Source: Nitrososphaerales archaeon (GTDB taxonomy: Archaea > Thermoproteota > Nitrososphaeria > Nitrososphaerales > UBA183). Taken from it: 26,016 bases of DNA. The notes under the pieces were generated by a model. The model did not search any database and was not told where the DNA came from. It saw nothing but the letters and a program-made list of their open reading frames with translations. Positions within the stretch are counted from its first letter, which is position 1. Each line of letters opens with the position of its first letter. A program made the translations under genes and the position numbers. The stretch is taken from contig JASIEW010000061.1 in assembly GCA_030045755.1 (NCBI GenBank), forward strand, positions 1 through 26,016, given 5' to 3'. Positions 5,761 to 13,458 of the stretch are shown here, one piece after another.

Positions 5761-6053
5761 AGGTCGTAGCGGTGGGCGGCAAGGCGTTCGTCACCGGGTT
5801 CGTGCTGGCAGGCGTCAGCGGGGAATATGTCGCCTCGCCGTCGGAGGCCTTGGCGGCGATTGAAACGCTGTCCAAAGACTCTGCCGTCGGACTAATCATG
5901 GTAAGCGACGAGGTCGCCAGTCCAATCAGGGACAGCCTGACCGTTCTGAAATCGAAGAAGCCAATCCCGCTGATCTACGAAGTTCCCGGCCCCGGAAGCA
6001 AGAAGGAGAAGGTGGAGTACAGGGCGATGTTGAGGGCTATACTGGGAGTCTAG
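5757..6053 (+). CDS. atpF: A-type ATP synthase subunit F
   Basis: A 98-residue central-stalk subunit that binds subunit D and couples the rotor to the catalytic head. It shows the CheY-like F fold: a first strand (MKVVAVGGKAFVTGFVLAGV), an SDEVASPIRDSL motif at about residues 49-60 following GLIMV, and the family's IPLIYEVPGPGS segment. The start overlaps the atpH stop (ATGA), which indicates translational coupling; atpE follows after three bases. Confidence 0.92.
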   Translation: MKVVAVGGKAFVTGFVLAGVSGEYVASPSEALAAIETLSKDSAVGLIMVSDEVASPIRDSLTVLKSKKPIPLIYEVPGPGSKKEKVEYRAMLRAILGV

Positions 6054-6056
6054 AAG

Positions 6057-6653
6057 ATGAGCAAAGCTGCCACAGACACGCTGGAGAAGGTTTCGTCAGA
6101 GTTCGAGGCCGAGGTCCTCGCGGCACTGGAGGAAGGGAGAGAGGAGGCGAACTCCAAACTCGACACCGCCAAGGGGGAGACCGCGGAGGCAGTCTCGAAG
6201 ACATTGGAGATTGGCGCAAAACAAGCGGAGTCGATTCGAAGGCAGGTCATCGGGACGGCCGAACTGGAAGTCAGGAACGTCCAGCTCAGGTCGCTCGAGG
6301 TAGCGATGACAGATGTATTCGACGCGGCTACGAAGAAGGTCTCCCAATCGTCAGGCACTTCCTACGAAGAAGCACTCGCGCGCCTGATCAAAGAAGGAGT
6401 CGACATCTTGGGCCCTAGAGCGAAGGTCCTGTGCGCGGCCAAGGACAAGAGGTCGGTCTCGGCGGCGCTCGAGAAGCTCGGCGGCAAGAAGGAGGGCCTA
6501 AGCGTCGAGAGTCTGAGCATCGAGACGCTGGGTGGGGTGGTACTGACGAGCGACGACGGCTCTGTGAGGTTTGACAACACGTTCGAGGCCAGGCTGGAAA
6601 GGATGAGGCCCTCACTCCGCAAGGAAGTCGCCGCACTTCTGACGCGACCCTAA
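6057..6653 (+). CDS. atpE: A-type ATP synthase subunit E (peripheral stalk)
   Basis: A 198-residue protein with the family's two parts: a long charged N-terminal helix (about residues 1-95) that pairs with subunit H, and a globular C-terminal domain from about residue 100 with the IETLGGVVLTSDDGSVRFDNTF region (mid-domain), where the GGV and FDNTFxxRL patterns are hallmarks of E subunits. The length matches the family. Starts three bases after atpF. An unusual 85-base gap with its own TATA-like element follows before atpA. Confidence 0.93.
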   Translation: MSKAATDTLEKVSSEFEAEVLAALEEGREEANSKLDTAKGETAEAVSKTLEIGAKQAESIRRQVIGTAELEVRNVQLRSLEVAMTDVFDAATKKVSQSSGTSYEEALARLIKEGVDILGPRAKVLCAAKDKRSVSAALEKLGGKKEGLSVESLSIETLGGVVLTSDDGSVRFDNTFEARLERMRPSLRKEVAALLTRP

Positions 6654-6692
6654 AGTCGACCCGTGAGACGGCCAGGGCCGTCGACTCGTTCT

Positions 6693-6703
6693 AAACATTA
6701 TAA
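6693..6703 (+). promoter_or_regulatory. probable internal promoter before atpA
   Basis: AAACATTATAA lies in the 85-base gap between atpE and atpA, about 40 bases before the atpA TTG. The other gaps between the ATP synthase genes are at most three bases, so this gap probably carries a second promoter that raises A-B-D expression over H-F-E. Confidence 0.5.
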
Positions 6704-6738
6704 GCCCGACAATTTCCGGTCCAACAGGTTTTCTGTCT

Positions 6739-8526
6739 TTGCCAGCCAAGGGCAAGATCGAATGGATTTCAGGTCCGGCAGTCAAGGCCTCTGGCATGGC
6801 TTCCGCCAAGATGTACGAAGTCACACAGGTCGGCGAGGAGAAGCTGGTCGGGGAAGTCATCAAGCTCACGGGGGACATAGCATTCGTCCAGGTCTACGAG
6901 TCGACCAGCGGGCTGCGCCCTGGAGAACCTGTCACGGGCACAGGCCAGCCCCTTTCGACCACCTTGGGCCCCGGAATGATCGGAACGATATATGACGGGC
7001 TCCAGCGACCACTCGACATAATCGCCAAGAAGGCTGGGGCGTTCATCACCAGGGGGGCGACGGCTGACTCCATCTCCTTCGAGAGAGAGTGGGAGTTCGT
7101 CCCAACGGTGAAGAAGGGCGACGAAGTCGAAGGAGGAAGCATCCTCGGCACAGTCCAGGAGACTCCCCTGATCGAGCACAGGATCCTGGTCCCGCCGACC
7201 ACTCCAAAGGCCAAGGTCACTGACGTGTCCAAACAAGGGAAGTACAAGATCGACGAGAAGGTGGTAGTCGCAGAGGACAAGTCGGGCAAGAGACACGAGC
7301 TTATGCTTCACCACAGGTGGCCCGTCCGCACTCCGAGGCCCATACGCGAGAGACTCGACCCCGAGATCCCGCTCATGACCGGCCAGCGGGTGCTCGACTC
7401 GTTCTTCCCGATGGCGAAAGGAGGAACAGGCGCGATACCCGGGGCGTTCGGGACAGGAAAGACCGTGACACTCCACTCGGTCGCCAAGTGGGCGGACGCC
7501 AAGGTCGTCTTCCACATCGGGTGCGGAGAACGGGGGAACGAGATGACTGAAGTCCTCGTCGAGTTCCCGGAGCTGATCGACCCTCAAAGCGGAAGGCCGC
7601 TGATGGAGAGGACCATCCTCATCGCGAACGTGAGCAACATGCCTGTGGCTGCGAGGGAGGCGAGCATCTACACCGGCGTGACGATGGCCGAATACTACAG
7701 GGACATGGGCTATGACACCGTTCTGGTCGCCGACTCGACAAGCAGATGGGCGGAGGCTCTCAGAGAGATCAGCGGCAGACTCGAGGAGATGCCCGCAGAG
7801 GAGGGTTACCCTTCATATCTGGCTTCGAGGCTGGCAGAGTTCTACGAACGGGCGGGAAGGGCCGACATACTAGGTACGCCAGAGAGAACGGGGTCCATCA
7901 CACTAATCGGCGCGGTTTCGCCGGCGGGAGGAGACTTCACCGAGCCGGTAACGTCCCAGACCATCAGGTTCGTCAGGACCTTCTGGTCCCTCGACGCAAG
8001 GCTCGCATACTCCAGGCACTACCCGTCGATCAACTGGATGAGCTCGTACTCCGGATACGTCGAATCGGTCGGGAAGTGGTGGAAGGAGAGGATCGACGGC
8101 GAATGGGCTTCCATCAGGGCAGAAGCGTACGGGATCCTGCAGAGGGAGGATGCACTGAAGGAAATCGTCAGACTGCTCGGGCCGGAGGCTCTGCCAGACG
8201 AGGAGAAGCTGATCCTGGACGTCGCCAGGATGATTCAGATAGGGTTCCTTCAGCAGAACGCCTACGACGACATCGACGCGTACTGCAGCCCGCAGAAGCA
8301 GTTCAAGACAATGAAGATGTTCGTCCAGTTCCACCAAGAAGCGCTGAAGTCGATCAAGAACGGGGTCCCTCTCGCCAAGATCAGGGCGATGCAGGTGATT
8401 GCGCCCATGCTCAGGTCAAAATTCGCAATCAAGAACGACGAGCTCCCTAAGGTCGACGACCTCGTCCGTCAGATGTACAACGAATTCGCATCGCTTTCTG
8501 CCGTCCCGGAGGCGAAGGCGGCATGA
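6739..8526 (+). CDS. atpA: A-type ATP synthase catalytic subunit A
   Basis: A 595-residue catalytic subunit. An N-terminal beta-barrel begins [16 protein letters not shown]. The A-subunit-specific bulge domain (about residues 115-185) includes [19 protein letters not shown]. The nucleotide-binding domain has the P-loop GAFGTGKT at residues 235-242, the catalytic-glutamate segment [13 protein letters not shown] and Walker B-type [20 protein letters not shown]. The C-terminal helical domain follows AYDDIDAYC. The start is TTG at 6739, directly before PAKGKIEW as in other A subunits; no better ATG exists upstream. No intein interrupts the P-loop region, a common insertion site in archaeal A subunits. 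The stop overlaps the atpB ATG (ATGA). Confidence 0.97.
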   Translation: MPAKGKIEWISGPAVKASGMASAKMYEVTQVGEEKLVGEVIKLTGDIAFVQVYESTSGLRPGEPVTGTGQPLSTTLGPGMIGTIYDGLQRPLDIIAKKAGAFITRGATADSISFEREWEFVPTVKKGDEVEGGSILGTVQETPLIEHRILVPPTTPKAKVTDVSKQGKYKIDEKVVVAEDKSGKRHELMLHHRWPVRTPRPIRERLDPEIPLMTGQRVLDSFFPMAKGGTGAIPGAFGTGKTVTLHSVAKWADAKVVFHIGCGERGNEMTEVLVEFPELIDPQSGRPLMERTILIANVSNMPVAAREASIYTGVTMAEYYRDMGYDTVLVADSTSRWAEALREISGRLEEMPAEEGYPSYLASRLAEFYERAGRADILGTPERTGSITLIGAVSPAGGDFTEPVTSQTIRFVRTFWSLDARLAYSRHYPSINWMSSYSGYVESVGKWWKERIDGEWASIRAEAYGILQREDALKEIVRLLGPEALPDEEKLILDVARMIQIGFLQQNAYDDIDAYCSPQKQFKTMKMFVQFHQEALKSIKNGVPLAKIRAMQVIAPMLRSKFAIKNDELPKVDDLVRQMYNEFASLSAVPEAKAA

Positions 8527-9932
8527 GCAAGTCGTCGCCCGGAGTGGAATACAGCAAGGTCGCGGAGATCAGGGGCCCGCTTCTCGTGGTCGACGGGGTA
8601 GACAAGGCCGCGTTCGACGAGCTGGTCGAGATAGAAGACAACACGGGGAGCCGGAGGCTGGCGCGCGTCCTCGAAACCGGCTTCGGCAAGGCCGTGGTCC
8701 AGGTGTTCGAAGGCACCTCGGGCCTCTCGGTTAGCGGGACGAGGGCGAAGTTCCTCGGCAAGACCATGGAACTGCCTGTGTCGGACCAGCTCCTTGGCAG
8801 GGTGTTCGACGGCTTGGGGAGGCCACTGGATGGCCTGCCTGAACCTGTCGCCAAGGCGTTCCTAGACGTCAACGGCTCGCCCATCAACCCAGAACGCAGG
8901 GAATATCCCACAGACCTGATTCAGACCGGGGTATCGGTAATCGACGGTATGCTCACTCTCGTCAGAGGGCAGAAGCTTCCGATCTTCTCCGGTGCAGGCA
9001 TGCCTCACAACATGCTGGCGGCACAGATAGCCAGACAGGCCACGGTCGTCGGCGAGGGCGAAGAGTTCGCGGTGGTCTTCGCGGCGGTCGGGGTCTCCCA
9101 CGGAGAGGCCACCTTCTTCCAGAGGACCCTTGCCGAGTCCGGCGCAATCCGAAGGAGCATCCTCTACCTCAATCTCGCTGACGACCCCGCGATCGAGAGG
9201 ATCATCACGCCCCGCGTCGCGCTCACCGCCGCAGAATACCTGGCGTTCGAGTTGGGGATGCACGTCCTTGTGATAATCACTGACATAACGAACTATGCTG
9301 AAGCGCTCAGAGAAATCTCGGCCGCGAGAGAGGAGGTCCCAGGCAGAAAGGGCTTCCCGGGCTATCTCTACACAGACCTCGCTACGAACTACGAGAGGGC
9401 GGGCAGGATAAAGGGGAAGAGCGGGAGCATCACGCAGATGCCAATCCTCTCCATGCCCAGCGACGACGTGACTCACCCGATACCAGACCTAACAGGGTAC
9501 ATCACGGAGGGGCAGATATTCCTGGGCAGAGACCTGTTCAGGAAGGGAATCTATCCTCCTGTCTACGTGCTTTCGAGCCTCAGCAGGCTCATGGGGCCCG
9601 CGCTCGGCTACGTCATCAAGCAGGGCAAGGCTCGCCCCGACCATCATCAGGTGGGCAACCAGCTCTACAACGCGTACGCAAGGGCAGTCGAGCTCAGGGC
9701 GCTCGCGGAGATAGTCGGCAAGTCCGGGCTGACGGGGTCCGACCTCAAGTACCTCCAGTTCGGAGACGAGTTCGAACAGAAGTTCCTCAATCAGGGGTAC
9801 GACGAGAACCGCACCTTCGAAGACACTCACCGCATCGCATGGGACGTCCTGTCGACGCTCCCTGAGAGCGAACTGACCAACATCAAAGAGGAGTTCATCA
9901 AGCAGAACTACGTCGCGAAGCCTGCGGGATAG
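8523..9932 (+). CDS. atpB: A-type ATP synthase regulatory subunit B
   Basis: A 469-residue non-catalytic nucleotide-binding subunit that alternates with A in the A3B3 ring. It has the expected [15 protein letters not shown]-terminal barrel, [20 protein letters not shown], and, in place of a true P-loop, [16 protein letters not shown], as B subunits do. [20 protein letters not shown] and the LSSLSRLM segment follow, ending in a helical C-terminal domain. Overlaps atpA by four bases and is followed by atpD after three, so the A-B-D genes are tightly coupled. Confidence 0.97.
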   Translation: MSKSSPGVEYSKVAEIRGPLLVVDGVDKAAFDELVEIEDNTGSRRLARVLETGFGKAVVQVFEGTSGLSVSGTRAKFLGKTMELPVSDQLLGRVFDGLGRPLDGLPEPVAKAFLDVNGSPINPERREYPTDLIQTGVSVIDGMLTLVRGQKLPIFSGAGMPHNMLAAQIARQATVVGEGEEFAVVFAAVGVSHGEATFFQRTLAESGAIRRSILYLNLADDPAIERIITPRVALTAAEYLAFELGMHVLVIITDITNYAEALREISAAREEVPGRKGFPGYLYTDLATNYERAGRIKGKSGSITQMPILSMPSDDVTHPIPDLTGYITEGQIFLGRDLFRKGIYPPVYVLSSLSRLMGPALGYVIKQGKARPDHHQVGNQLYNAYARAVELRALAEIVGKSGLTGSDLKYLQFGDEFEQKFLNQGYDENRTFEDTHRIAWDVLSTLPESELTNIKEEFIKQNYVAKPAG

Positions 9933-9935
9933 TCC

Positions 9936-10577
9936 ATGTCGGTAGCGTCAGGCGGCAACGTACTCCCTACGAAGATAGAGCTCATCGGCACGAGGAGGAG
10001 GTTGCAGACCGCGACAAGAGTGAAGAAGGTCCTTGACGACAAGCGGGACGTCCTTCTGAAAAGGCTCGACGAGATGATAACGCAGGCGACCGTGGCGAGA
10101 GATGAAATCTCGCAACCCCTCTCGGATGCGTACCTGGCCCTCTACGATGCGTATCTCAAGCTAGGCCCGCTCAGGCTCGAAGGCATCGCAGCGAACACTC
10201 CGTCCATGGTAGAGGCCGACGTGACCGTCAGGCGAATCGTGGACGTGGACATACCTACGATCAAGCTCTCAGAGAAACGGGTGGGAATGACCTACGGCTT
10301 CGCCGACACCAGCATCGCGGTCGACAGAGCCTCTAGGCAGATGAGGAAGGTGTTGCCGTCGATTTTCAGGGCCGCCGAGTTCGAGAACGCAATATTCAGG
10401 CTTGCAAAGGAGCTAGAGCGGACACAGCACCTTCTCAACGCCCTGGAATACATGATCATACCGAGGTACGAGGCCTCCATCAGGTACATACAGGCCACTC
10501 TCGAGGAGCGTGAAAGGGAGGAATTCACCCGGCTAAAGCATGTAAAGAGGGTCCTGGAGAGGAAAGCGGCACAATGA
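9936..10577 (+). CDS. atpD: A-type ATP synthase subunit D (central stalk)
   Basis: A 213-residue rotor-shaft subunit. The two long antiparallel coiled-coil helices are clear: the N-terminal one contains PTKIELIGTRRRLQTATRV (with the family's P-T-K-x-E-L start), and the C-terminal one has ELERTQHLLNALEYMIIPRY followed by the EEREREEFTRLKHVK segment, both hallmarks of D subunits. The middle part is the short globular insertion. The stop overlaps the next small gene (ATGA). Subunits C, a and c are not encoded in this window, so the rest of the complex must lie elsewhere in the genome. Confidence 0.96.
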   Translation: MSVASGGNVLPTKIELIGTRRRLQTATRVKKVLDDKRDVLLKRLDEMITQATVARDEISQPLSDAYLALYDAYLKLGPLRLEGIAANTPSMVEADVTVRRIVDVDIPTIKLSEKRVGMTYGFADTSIAVDRASRQMRKVLPSIFRAAEFENAIFRLAKELERTQHLLNALEYMIIPRYEASIRYIQATLEEREREEFTRLKHVKRVLERKAAQ

Positions 10578-10708
10578 GCGAAAATCTCGAAGAGGAGCCC
10601 TTCAAGGAGGCGAAGGACCGTGTCGAGGCCGCTTACGAACAGGCGGTGGCAGACCTGAAGTCGAAAGTGGAGAAGGCGAAGTCTGCCGCCTTGAAGAAGA
10701 TCAGCTAG
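10574..10708 (+). CDS. 44-residue coiled-coil protein coupled to atpD
   Basis: A 44-codon frame whose ATG overlaps the atpD stop as ATGA, the same coupling seen at H/F and A/B in this operon. The protein is almost wholly charged and helical: an acidic start (MSENLEEEPF), then heptad-patterned AYEQAVADLKSKVEKAK with a lysine-rich end. It has no cysteine, tryptophan or membrane segment. The composition resembles the stalk helices of subunits E and H. I do not recognise the family; possible roles are an ATP-synthase assembly or inhibitory peptide, or a stalk accessory. The last eight bases overlap the convergent membrane-protein gene. Confidence 0.6.
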   Translation: MSENLEEEPFKEAKDRVEAAYEQAVADLKSKVEKAKSAALKKIS

Positions 10709-10928
10709 TCTTCGTCGTTCTTGCGACCACCACTTTGATGACGCGAAACACTATCGCCATCCCGGCCACGAATCCGACCGTCGAGAACGCTATCGGGAGC
10801 ACGCCAGAGGGCGCCCCTGTCTGGCCAGCAACGTACTCTCCCACGTAGACGCCTCCGAGGACGAGAGGGGTAATCACCAGGGCCGTAACCACGACGACCA
10901 CGAGCAGGGCCCTAGTTCCACTGTTCAC
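10701..10928 (-). CDS. small two-TM membrane protein
   Basis: Seventy-five residues with two membrane spans (about 7-30 and 42-66) separated by a short polar loop and ended by a basic tail (VVVARTTKTS). The N-terminus is short and uncharged apart from one arginine. It lies 69 bases downstream of nrdJ on the same strand and converges with the ATP synthase operon, overlapping the coiled-coil gene by eight bases. No family recognised. Coding status rests on the frame, the hydrophobic segments and its fit between neighbours. Confidence 0.6.
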   Translation of the reverse strand: MNSGTRALLVVVVVTALVITPLVLGGVYVGEYVAGQTGAPSGVLPIAFSTVGFVAGMAIVFRVIKVVVARTTKTS

Positions 10929-10997
10929 GACAGTCTACTCCAGCCGCTTCTGCAAAGGCCGTTTTTCCGAGGGCGAGGAGCCCAGGCTCTTCCGAAG

Positions 10998-13304
10998 TCA
11001 CTCACACTTGGAGTAGCCGCAGTTGCTGCAGCGGTAGCAGCCGTTCTCGAAGATGAGGCTGCTCTCATGACAGTCAGGGCACGTCCCGCCCCTGACTTCT
11101 CTCCCCAGCCGCGAAGACTCGGCAGGAAGTCCCGCCTCCTTGACCACATGATTCTGCGTCAGGAGCTCGAGGGCCTTCGCTATCGCGTCCGGGATGGAAA
11201 GCAGCTGTACGCCCTCGTCCCATGACACGTACTTGCCCTTGATTCCCTTCAGTGTGGAGATGACGCTCTTGACGTCCCCGCCGTGCTGGAGATAGAGGCT
11301 TACCAGCCTCCCCAGCGCCTCGGCGTCTGCCTTCTCGTCTCCGCCGGACTTGCCTAGCGTGACGAAGACCTCCTTGACCTCCCCGTTGATCAGGTTCGCG
11401 GTCAGATAGATGCCTCCCTGAGGCAGCTTCAGCTTCAGGGTCTTTCCTTCCATGAGCTTGGGCCTCTCGAACTGGACCTCCGGGACCTCTGTCTTCTTCG
11501 CCACCTTCGCAGTCTCGAGGATGCCTTCGCGGCTTCCTTCCCGATAGACTGTGATCCCCTTGCACCCCATCTTCCACGCGAGCATGTAGATCTTCTCGAC
11601 GTCCTCGGTGGTGATTTCCTGGGGGAGGTTCACGGTGCTTGAGATGGCCGTGTCTATGTGTTTCTGGATCGTCGCCTGCATTCTCACCCTCATCTCTGGC
11701 TTGATCTGGTGCGAGGTCACGAAGTAGTTGGGAAGCTGCCCCTCGCTCTTCGCCCCAGTCGCGCCCATGAATTCCTTCACAAGCGGGTGGAAGACCTTGA
11801 ACTCGCCTTCGCTGAGCGACTTGCTCCTCCTCGTGTAGAAGAGGGCGAAGACGGGCTCGATACCACTGCTCGTCCCGGCCAGAATCGAACCGGAACCCAC
11901 CGGCGGGATGGTCGTGACGGCGGCGTTCCTTATCCCCTGGGACCTTATCTTCTCCTTGACCTTCTCGTCCAACCTCGAGACGAAAGGCTGCGCGATGTGC
12001 TTCTCCGCGTCGAAGGCCGGGAAGCTCCCCTTCTCCTTGCCTAGGTCCGAAGAGTAGTCGTAGATGACGTTCTTGATCTTCTCGAAGAGATGGTCTACGA
12101 ACTCGATTGTAGAGTCGTCGTCGTACTTGAGGCCCAGCTTGATGAGCATGTCTCCGAGGCCCGTGATCCCCACGCCTATCCTCCTGCTGTGAAGTGACGC
12201 CTGCTTCTGCTGGGGGAGCGGGTGCCTGTCAGCGTTGTAGTCGAGCACGTTGTCTAGGAATCTGACGCCGTACTGGGTGGCGCGCGTCAGAGCGTCCCAG
12301 TCTATGCTCGCCCGTTCCGTGAACGGCTCCCGCACGAAGGCGCTGAGATTGACCGAGCCGAGACAACAGCAGCCGTACGACTCGAGGGTCTGTTCGCTGC
12401 AAGGGTTCACTCCCTGTACTTCCATGCCGTTGTACTCGGTGGTCGACTCTCGCTTGATTGTGTCCCAGAACAGCACTCCAGGCTCGGCCGACTGCCACGC
12501 GCCCTTCACGAGCGACTTCCACACATCCCTCGCGCGAACGGTCCTTTCCGTTTCCACCTTCTCGTTCCTGAAGTGGAGCAGGAACTCGCCGTCTCTCTCG
12601 ACGGCCTTCATGAAGTCGTCGGTGATCTTCACCGAGATGTTGGCATAGTTGACCCTCTTCAGGTCCTTCTTGACGCCGATGAAGTCCATGACGTCGGGGT
12701 GGTCGACGCTTATGGTGATCATCAGCGCGCCTCTCCTTCCCGCCTGGCCTATGGTCCCCGTGGTGGTCGAGAGGAGTTCCATGAAAGAGACGGACCCTGA
12801 GCTGTAGATGGCCGCGTTGTTGACCGGTGCCCCTCTCGGCCTCAGGACGGAGATGTCTGTCCCCACGCCTCCTCCAAAGCTGTACGTCCTCGCAGCCTCC
12901 TTGCACCACTCGAATATCGCCTCAATCGAGTCTTCTCTTATCCTGAAGAAGTAACAGTTCAGGAGCGTCGACTTCCTCATTTGCCCGGCGCCGAACAGGA
13001 TTCTGCCTCCCGGTACGAACCGATAGTCCTGTAACAGCCAGTGGAACTTGGAGGTCCATTCTTGCTTTTCGCCTTCCTTCTCCACCGATGCGAGTTCCTT
13101 CGCGACTCTGCGCCACATGTCGTCCGGGACTCGCTCGACCTGCTTGCCCTGCGCGTCCCTCAAGGCGTACTTTTCATAGAAGACTCTGGCGCGCAGTTCG
13201 TCTCCTCCGAACGCCGCAAGAGTCTCCGCGGGCAGCCTTACCTCAGCCCTTGACTTCTCTCCACCGTCCGGAGAGTCACGTGGTTGCTCAACTATTGACG
13301 TCAT
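10998..13304 (-). CDS. nrdJ: adenosylcobalamin-dependent (class II) ribonucleotide reductase NrdJ
   Basis: Reduces ribonucleotides to deoxyribonucleotides using a cobalamin-derived thiyl radical, with or without oxygen. With the start used here the protein has 768 residues: an N-terminal helical segment (LRARVFYEKYALRD), the barrel with C117 (LLNCYFF), GGGVGTDIS, the active-site NPCSE motif (N300 to E304, C302 as the radical cysteine), the partner cysteines in GCCCLGSVN, and a PPVGSGSILAGTSSG segment. It ends with a zinc-ribbon-like tail (CPDC, CYRCSNC) and the terminal CGYSKC redox pair. There is no ATP-cone. Start: ATG 13304 is preferred because a palindromic TATA-like sequence lies about 33 bases before it; an ATG at 13373 would add 23 AT-richer codons containing that element. 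The gene follows the HTH/ATP-cone/NrdD-like gene. Confidence 0.95.
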   Translation of the reverse strand: MTSIVEQPRDSPDGGEKSRAEVRLPAETLAAFGGDELRARVFYEKYALRDAQGKQVERVPDDMWRRVAKELASVEKEGEKQEWTSKFHWLLQDYRFVPGGRILFGAGQMRKSTLLNCYFFRIREDSIEAIFEWCKEAARTYSFGGGVGTDISVLRPRGAPVNNAAIYSSGSVSFMELLSTTTGTIGQAGRRGALMITISVDHPDVMDFIGVKKDLKRVNYANISVKITDDFMKAVERDGEFLLHFRNEKVETERTVRARDVWKSLVKGAWQSAEPGVLFWDTIKRESTTEYNGMEVQGVNPCSEQTLESYGCCCLGSVNLSAFVREPFTERASIDWDALTRATQYGVRFLDNVLDYNADRHPLPQQKQASLHSRRIGVGITGLGDMLIKLGLKYDDDSTIEFVDHLFEKIKNVIYDYSSDLGKEKGSFPAFDAEKHIAQPFVSRLDEKVKEKIRSQGIRNAAVTTIPPVGSGSILAGTSSGIEPVFALFYTRRSKSLSEGEFKVFHPLVKEFMGATGAKSEGQLPNYFVTSHQIKPEMRVRMQATIQKHIDTAISSTVNLPQEITTEDVEKIYMLAWKMGCKGITVYREGSREGILETAKVAKKTEVPEVQFERPKLMEGKTLKLKLPQGGIYLTANLINGEVKEVFVTLGKSGGDEKADAEALGRLVSLYLQHGGDVKSVISTLKGIKGKYVSWDEGVQLLSIPDAIAKALELLTQNHVVKEAGLPAESSRLGREVRGGTCPDCHESSLIFENGCYRCSNCGYSKCE

Positions 13305-13331
13305 AACCTTAGCCTTGACCCCATTTCCCTC

Positions 13332-13343
13332 AACATATATGTT
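13332..13343 (-). promoter_or_regulatory. palindromic TATA-like promoter/operator of nrdJ
   Basis: AACATATATGTT is a perfect 12-base palindrome, centred about 33 bases before ATG 13304. It could be the TATA box itself and, because of its symmetry, a binding site for a dimeric regulator such as the HTH protein encoded just upstream. The regulatory role is inference. Confidence 0.5.
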
Positions 13344-13428
13344 ACCGTCGGGATAATCGAGATTGACAATCACGCACGGCCGTCAGAGGGAGCGCCGACG
13401 ACATGAAGCACGACGCAGTTTATTCCTT

Positions 13429-13443
13429 TTGACACGAAGTCAA
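13429..13443. repeat. short inverted repeat between the regulator gene and nrdJ
   Basis: TTGACACGAAGTCAA is a perfect five-base inverted repeat around ACGAA, 16 bases beyond the regulator's stop. It could be a weak hairpin ending that transcript or a protein site; nothing else decides. Confidence 0.35.
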
Positions 13444-13458
13444 CGCGTTTAGTTGGGG

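Noticed and set aside
6769..7587. 272-codon minus-strand frame inside atpA
   Set aside because: Shadow of the GC-rich atpA codons; no motif and no promoter. Similar long frames opposite nrdJ and the NrdD-like gene were dropped for the same reason.
6739..9932. Intein in the ATP synthase A or B genes
   Set aside because: Both proteins have normal length and uninterrupted P-loop regions.
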